A DNA stretch of 64,000 nucleotides from Yoonia sp. (GTDB taxonomy: Bacteria; Pseudomonadota; Alphaproteobacteria; Rhodobacterales; Rhodobacteraceae), in contig NZ_JAFMHJ010000005.1 in the NCBI RefSeq assembly GCF_017854565.1, positions 1 to 64,000 on the forward strand, written 5' to 3'. The position numbers and the translations under genes were made by a program. Position 1 is the first letter of the stretch. Each line of letters starts with the position of its first letter. The notes under the pieces are model-generated. The model worked only from the letters and a program-made list of their open reading frames with translations. It did no database searches and was not told the origin of the DNA. Shown in pieces: positions 60,410-64,000 of this stretch.

Positions 60410-61136
60410 GCCGCACCCTCGCCTCTAGCGCCCGAATACGGCGGGCACGGATTTCAGTACGGGTGCGCAGCAGGACCAGCGCGATAAAAAGCAGCGCAAA
60501 CCCCGCGATGCAGACCACCAGCGGCAGCCAGAACACATCCGCCACGTTCTCTTCCGGGTCCAGCGACAGCGACGCGCCTTGATGCAGCCCCTGATTCCAG
60601 AACAACACCGCATAGCGCGACAGGATCGCAAAAATTGACCCCACCATGCACAACACCGATGTCAGGTCAGCGGCGGTATCGGGGTCCTCGATCGCTTCCC
60701 ACAGGGCGATGTAGCCCAGATAGAACAGGAACAGGATCAGGAACGATGTCAGCCGCGGGTCCCAGGCCCAATAGGTGCCCCACATCGGCTGGCCCCAGAT
60801 AGCCCCGGTAAACAGCGCAATCAACGTCATCGTCAGGCCCACGGATGCCGCCGCCTTGGCCGCAAGCGCCGAAACATGATGTCGCCGCACGATCCAGATC
60901 AACGAGGCAACCAACATCATGATCCACGCGTTGATCGCCATCAGGGCGGCGGGCACATGCAGATAGATGATCTTGACGGTCGATCCTTGGCGGTAATCAT
61001 CTGGCGTGAAAAAGAAACCCCAGACCAGCCCGACGACCAGACACACCCCTGCCAGCCCAAAGACAACGGGCAGCACCGGTGCTGTCCATCCCATGAACCG
61101 TTTCGGATTGGCGTATTCCCATAGCGACATCCGCAT
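60402..61136 (-). CDS. ccmC: Heme exporter permease CcmC
   Basis: 244-residue six-helix membrane protein that attaches heme to CcmE. The tryptophan-rich heme motif WGQPMWGTYWAWDPRLTSFLILFLFYLGYIALW is intact, and conserved histidines are in IIYLHVPAALMAINAWI and VLFWNQGLHQGAS. Two ATGs (61136, 61130) are both possible. It lies between ccmB and ccmD on the minus strand. Confidence 0.96.
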   Translation of the reverse strand: MRMSLWEYANPKRFMGWTAPVLPVVFGLAGVCLVVGLVWGFFFTPDDYRQGSTVKIIYLHVPAALMAINAWIMMLVASLIWIVRRHHVSALAAKAAASVGLTMTLIALFTGAIWGQPMWGTYWAWDPRLTSFLILFLFYLGYIALWEAIEDPDTAADLTSVLCMVGSIFAILSRYAVLFWNQGLHQGASLSLDPEENVADVFWLPLVVCIAGFALLFIALVLLRTRTEIRARRIRALEARVRRA

Positions 61137-61172
61137 TACCTACCCTGCCTCATGACCACCCTCAATCCCCCA

Positions 61173-61829
61173 TCACCGCAGGTTGATGCGCAATGTCGCC
61201 GCAGTGGCAAAGGGCAGCAAGGCGAATGTGCCCGCCGTAATCGCGCCCAGCAACAAAAGCGCGCCCGTCGGGTCCAACCCATCGGCGCCGCGCCGCACCG
61301 CCTCCGCGCCAAAAATCAACGTGGGAACATAGAGCGGCAACACCAGCAGCGACAACAACAGCCCGCCCCGGCGCAATCCCACCGTCAGCGCCGCACCAAA
61401 GGTCCCGATCATCGACAGCGCGGGCGTGCCCAGCAATAGCGAGACCAGCAAATAAACATAAGCCTCCGGTGCGAGGCTCAGCAGAAACCCCAGCGCGGGC
61501 GCAGCAATGGTCAGCGGCAACCCCGTGGTGATCCAATGCGCCAGCGCTTTCATCAATGCCGCACCTTCCAATGGCAACGGCGATGTCGCCAGCAACGCCA
61601 GGGACCCATCCTCAAAATCCAGCGCAAAAATCCGATCCAGCGACAAAAGCGCCGCCAGCAATGACGCGACCCACAAAATTCCGGGCGCGATACGCGTCAG
61701 CACCGCAGTCTCGGGGCCAACTCCAAACGGCACCAGCACCACCACGATCAGAAAAAATGCCAGCCCAAGCCCAAAGCCCCCACCGGCCCGCACCGCCAGC
61801 CGCAGATCGCGTAACAGCAGGGCAATCAC
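61173..61829 (-). CDS. ccmB: Heme exporter protein CcmB
   Basis: 218-residue six-helix permease of the CcmAB ABC transporter used to release CcmE from CcmC. MIALLLRDLRLAVRAGGGFGLGLAFFLIVVVLVPFGVGPE and WVASLLAALLSLDRIFALDFEDGSLALLATSPLPLEG are characteristic. The ATG at 61829 overlaps the ccmA stop (ATGA). Confidence 0.95.
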   Translation of the reverse strand: MIALLLRDLRLAVRAGGGFGLGLAFFLIVVVLVPFGVGPETAVLTRIAPGILWVASLLAALLSLDRIFALDFEDGSLALLATSPLPLEGAALMKALAHWITTGLPLTIAAPALGFLLSLAPEAYVYLLVSLLLGTPALSMIGTFGAALTVGLRRGGLLLSLLVLPLYVPTLIFGAEAVRRGADGLDPTGALLLLGAITAGTFALLPFATAATLRINLR

Positions 61830-62440
61830 AGGAACGCCTCGTCAGATCCGCCGCCCACATCGGGCGCCGCCTTGAACGGTGTCAGGTCCAGTTCAGGTGC
61901 AGCCAGACCCAGATCAATATGCGTCGCGATCACCGAAATGCCACCCCCCGCCAGATGCGTATTCTGCAACCAATCCGCAAACAGCCTGACCGAAAACCCG
62001 TCCAGCGACACGGTCGGCTCATCCAGAAACAGCACTTTGCGACCAATCACACCCAACCGGGCCAGCCCCAATCGGCGCTTTTGTCCCGCCGACAACGTGC
62101 CAGCCATGCGGTCGCGCAAATCAACCAGATCAAAGGTCGCAAAAATCCCGTCCGACAGGATCGTACCATGCACATCGGCCCAGAACGCAAGGTTCTCGGT
62201 CACGGTCAGCGCGGTTTTGATGCCATCGGCGTGGCTGGCATATGCGCCCTGATCCTGAGGATAATCGGCCGCCCCGGCCAGCGCGGGCTGTAACCCCGCA
62301 AGCGTGCGCAGCAGCGTGGTCTTGCCAACCCCATTGGGTCCGCGCAAGATCAGCGCCTGCCCGGCGGCCACGTCAAAACTGACCCCGCTCAGAACCGGGA
62401 CACCGCCGCGGGCGCAGGTCAGGTTTTGAACCCGCAGCAT
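61826..62440 (-). CDS. ccmA: Heme ABC exporter ATPase CcmA
   Basis: 204-residue ABC ATPase. Walker A is RGPNGVGKTTLLRTLAG near residue 36, the signature is LSAGQKRRLGLARL near residue 128 and Walker B is KVLFLDEPTVSLDGFS. It works with CcmB in cytochrome c maturation. The start immediately follows the upstream Mth938-like gene's stop. Confidence 0.96.
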   Translation of the reverse strand: MLRVQNLTCARGGVPVLSGVSFDVAAGQALILRGPNGVGKTTLLRTLAGLQPALAGAADYPQDQGAYASHADGIKTALTVTENLAFWADVHGTILSDGIFATFDLVDLRDRMAGTLSAGQKRRLGLARLGVIGRKVLFLDEPTVSLDGFSVRLFADWLQNTHLAGGGISVIATHIDLGLAAPELDLTPFKAAPDVGGGSDEAFL

Positions 62441-62794
62441 TCAGACCGGGATCAGGGCAACGGCGACCCGCCGCCCCTCGGACAAAAGCACATTATAGGT
62501 GCGACAGGCCGCAGGCGACGCCATTGTTTCCACCCCGATACCCGCATCTTCCAGCGCCTGACGGAAGCCCGCAGGCGGGTGCGCAATCTCGGCCCCGGTG
62601 CCGACGAACACCACATCAAGCGTTTCCGCCTGCGCAAGGATCACGTCAATATCGTCAAATCCGCCCCAGGCGGTCACCCCAGATGGGAACACCGCAACCG
62701 GCCCATGCACCAGCTTGCCACCAATACGGAAAAATCCGGGGCCGTAGCCGTCAATCGGCACCGAATCGTTATATCTGATCTCGTTCAGGCGCAT
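62441..62794 (-). CDS. Mth938-like domain protein
   Basis: 117-residue DUF498/DUF598 protein. MRLNEIRYNDSVPIDGYGPGFFRIGGKLVHGPVAVFPSGVTAWGG and DVVFVGTGAEIAHPPAGFRQALEDAGIGVETMASPAACRTYNVLLSEGRRVAVALIPV match the family, related to the complex I assembly factor NDUFAF3. In many alphaproteobacteria it sits next to secF, as here. Direct function in bacteria is not established. Its stop abuts the ccmA start. Confidence 0.88.
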   Translation of the reverse strand: MRLNEIRYNDSVPIDGYGPGFFRIGGKLVHGPVAVFPSGVTAWGGFDDIDVILAQAETLDVVFVGTGAEIAHPPAGFRQALEDAGIGVETMASPAACRTYNVLLSEGRRVAVALIPV

Positions 62795-62806
62795 TGCTGT
62801 CCCCCG

Positions 62807-63775
62807 TCAGCTGTCCAAATGGCCATAGCGTGTGCCCGCGTTGATGTCCTTTTTGGACCAGTCGCGTTTGACCCCCAGCACCAGCAGGATAGCAGAGGCG
62901 ACAAAGATTGACGAATAGGTCCCGATAACGACGCCCCACATCATCGCAAACACAAACCCCCGGATCACATCACCACCCAGCACGAACAACGCAAAAAGCG
63001 CCAGCATTGTGGTGCCCGATGTCATCAACGTCCGGCTCAAGGTTTCGTTGATCGACAAGTTCAGAACCTCTTTCAGGTCCATCTGCTTGTACTTGCGCAG
63101 GTTCTCTCGGACCCGGTCAAACACGATCACGGTATCGTTGATCGAATAGCCCACAATGGTCAGCAGCGCCGCGATGATCGCCAGATCGAACTTGATCTGA
63201 AGCTCCGAAAAGATGCCGATCGTCAGCAGCACGTCATGCAGCAGCGCCAGCACGGCACCGACGGCAAACTGCCACTCGAACCGCATCCAGACATACAACA
63301 AAATCGCGCAGACAGCCAATGAAACAGCCAGAACGGCGGTGTTGATCAGCTCACCGGAAACCTTGGGGCCAACCGATTCGACCGACGGAAACGTGATGGC
63401 CGGATCAATGGTTTGCAGCGCGGTCTGGATCGCGTCGATTGTTTCGGTTGCAATCCGCTCGTCGCCCTCCTGTGCCTGAATCCGCACCATGGCCACATGC
63501 TGGTTCGCGTCGAATGATGGATCGAACACTTCTGCGATCGACACATCGCCAAGGTTCAGCGGCGCCAGGACATCGCGATAGGCCGCTACATCAACCGGCA
63601 CCTCCGATTGGGTCCGAATGCTGGTGCCGCCCTGAAAGTCGATGCCATAATTCAGGCCCTGCAACATGAATGACCCAAAGGCCACCACCATCATGACCAG
63701 CGATATCCCCAGCCACAGGCGCGAGCGCGCGAAAAAGTCGATCTTGGTATCGTCGCGGACTAATCTCAGGCGCAT
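62807..63775 (-). CDS. secF: Protein translocase subunit SecF
   Basis: 322-residue membrane protein that with SecD pulls exported proteins across the membrane using the proton-motive force. The first helix leads to GIDFQGGTSIRTQSEVPVD; the later conserved YSINDTVIVFDRVRENLRKY and LNLSINETLSRTLMTSGTTMLAL motifs are intact. The start at 63775 (MRLRLVRDDTKIDFFARS) is the family-like one. It is one base from the secD stop. Confidence 0.96.
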   Translation of the reverse strand: MRLRLVRDDTKIDFFARSRLWLGISLVMMVVAFGSFMLQGLNYGIDFQGGTSIRTQSEVPVDVAAYRDVLAPLNLGDVSIAEVFDPSFDANQHVAMVRIQAQEGDERIATETIDAIQTALQTIDPAITFPSVESVGPKVSGELINTAVLAVSLAVCAILLYVWMRFEWQFAVGAVLALLHDVLLTIGIFSELQIKFDLAIIAALLTIVGYSINDTVIVFDRVRENLRKYKQMDLKEVLNLSINETLSRTLMTSGTTMLALFALFVLGGDVIRGFVFAMMWGVVIGTYSSIFVASAILLVLGVKRDWSKKDINAGTRYGHLDS

Positions 63776-63776
63776 C

Positions 63777-64000
63777 TTAAACCTCAATCGTTTTGGGACG
63801 GGTGCGCGCGAACCAAATCGCAATCAACGCACGTGTGACGAAAATCGCCGTGAAAACCGATGTGGCGATGCCGAACCCAAGGGTCACGGCAAAACCGCTG
63901 ACCGGGCCAGAGCCGACAAAGAACAAAATCACCGCCGTCATGAACGTGGTGATATTGGCGTCTACAATCGACGACATCGCCTTTTCATACCCCAGTTCGA
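63777..64000 (-). CDS. secD: Protein translocase subunit SecD, C-terminal fragment at window edge
   Basis: Partial: only the last 74 codons are inside the window. The visible end reads ELGYEKAMSSIVDANITTFMTAVILFFVGSGPVSGFAVTLGFGIATSVFTAIFVTRALIAIWFARTRPKTIEV, the conserved SecD C-terminal membrane block with the DANITT motif. The rest lies beyond position 64000. It is immediately upstream of secF in one operon. Confidence 0.95.
   Translation of the reverse strand, partial: ELGYEKAMSSIVDANITTFMTAVILFFVGSGPVSGFAVTLGFGIATSVFTAIFVTRALIAIWFARTRPKTIEV

Overview
The window is a high-GC stretch of chromosome from an alphaproteobacterium, most likely Rhodobacteraceae (Roseobacter group). The evidence is a complete Rhodobacter-type gene transfer agent (GTA) cluster, an E1-beta subunit with its own N-terminal lipoyl domain, a ccmABCDG run, an N-acyl-homoserine-lactone synthase with a LuxR regulator, and many ATGA stop/start overlaps. 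No insertion sequence, CRISPR array, integrase or rRNA operon was seen. One tRNA gene is present.

Layout. (1) 1-5.7 kb: an EF-hand secreted peptide, then a tightly overlapped operon of a Rieske oxygenase, a small helical protein, a nucleoside hydrolase, a GNAT acetyltransferase and SelO, facing an EamA permease. (2) 5.7-11.6 kb: an intergenic region with an orphan plus-strand terminator, two cyclophilins, pgk, an exported protein of unknown function, a class I fructose-bisphosphate aldolase and ftsB. (3) 11.7-16.6 kb: pdhA-pdhB-pdhC, cysE and a DUF7742-like gene. (4) 16.6-30.5 kb, minus strand: the GTA structural operon, from terminase (g1, g2) through portal, protease, capsid, head-tail and tail genes to the 1303-residue host-specificity protein g15. 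(5) 30.6-35.4 kb, minus strand: mltG, fabF, acpP, fabG, fabD. (6) 35.6-41.9 kb: a cytochrome b561-YceI fusion beside a stand-alone YceI gene, an unknown membrane protein, rpsF-rpsR-rplI, a small exported protein, tig and tRNA-Leu(UAG). (7) 42-50.5 kb: a Hint-domain protein, NAD(P)HX repair enzyme, glnB-glnA, a decayed stretch, a hydrolase-OsmC fusion, bioY, a DUF6314 gene and purB. (8) 50.6-56.6 kb, the most accessory-looking part: luxR-luxI, a LuxR-like ligand-binding protein lacking most of the HTH domain, an orphan FliG-like protein, a cobalt-type nitrile hydratase whose beta subunit is split into two genes, an acyltransferase and a DUF1223 protein. (9) 56.8-64 kb: aconitase, then ccmA-B-C-D-G, a Mth938-like protein, secF and the 3' end of secD.

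How the genes relate. Pgk, aldolase, the PDH complex and aconitase form a central-carbon set. The fab genes with mltG supply membrane and cell-wall functions next to the GTA operon, which would package host DNA into small tailed particles. GTA production is under quorum-sensing control in Rhodobacter capsulatus, so a LuxI/LuxR pair about 20 kb from the GTA operon is a reasonable regulatory link to test. The sequence alone does not prove it.

The strongest candidates for something under-described are: the HTH-less LuxR-like protein plus orphan FliG beside luxRI; the three-gene nitrile hydratase/thiocyanate hydrolase-like locus with no full-length beta subunit; a nested RNA hairpin between the GTA capsid and adaptor genes; and an orphan plus-strand terminator suggesting an sRNA near 6 kb.
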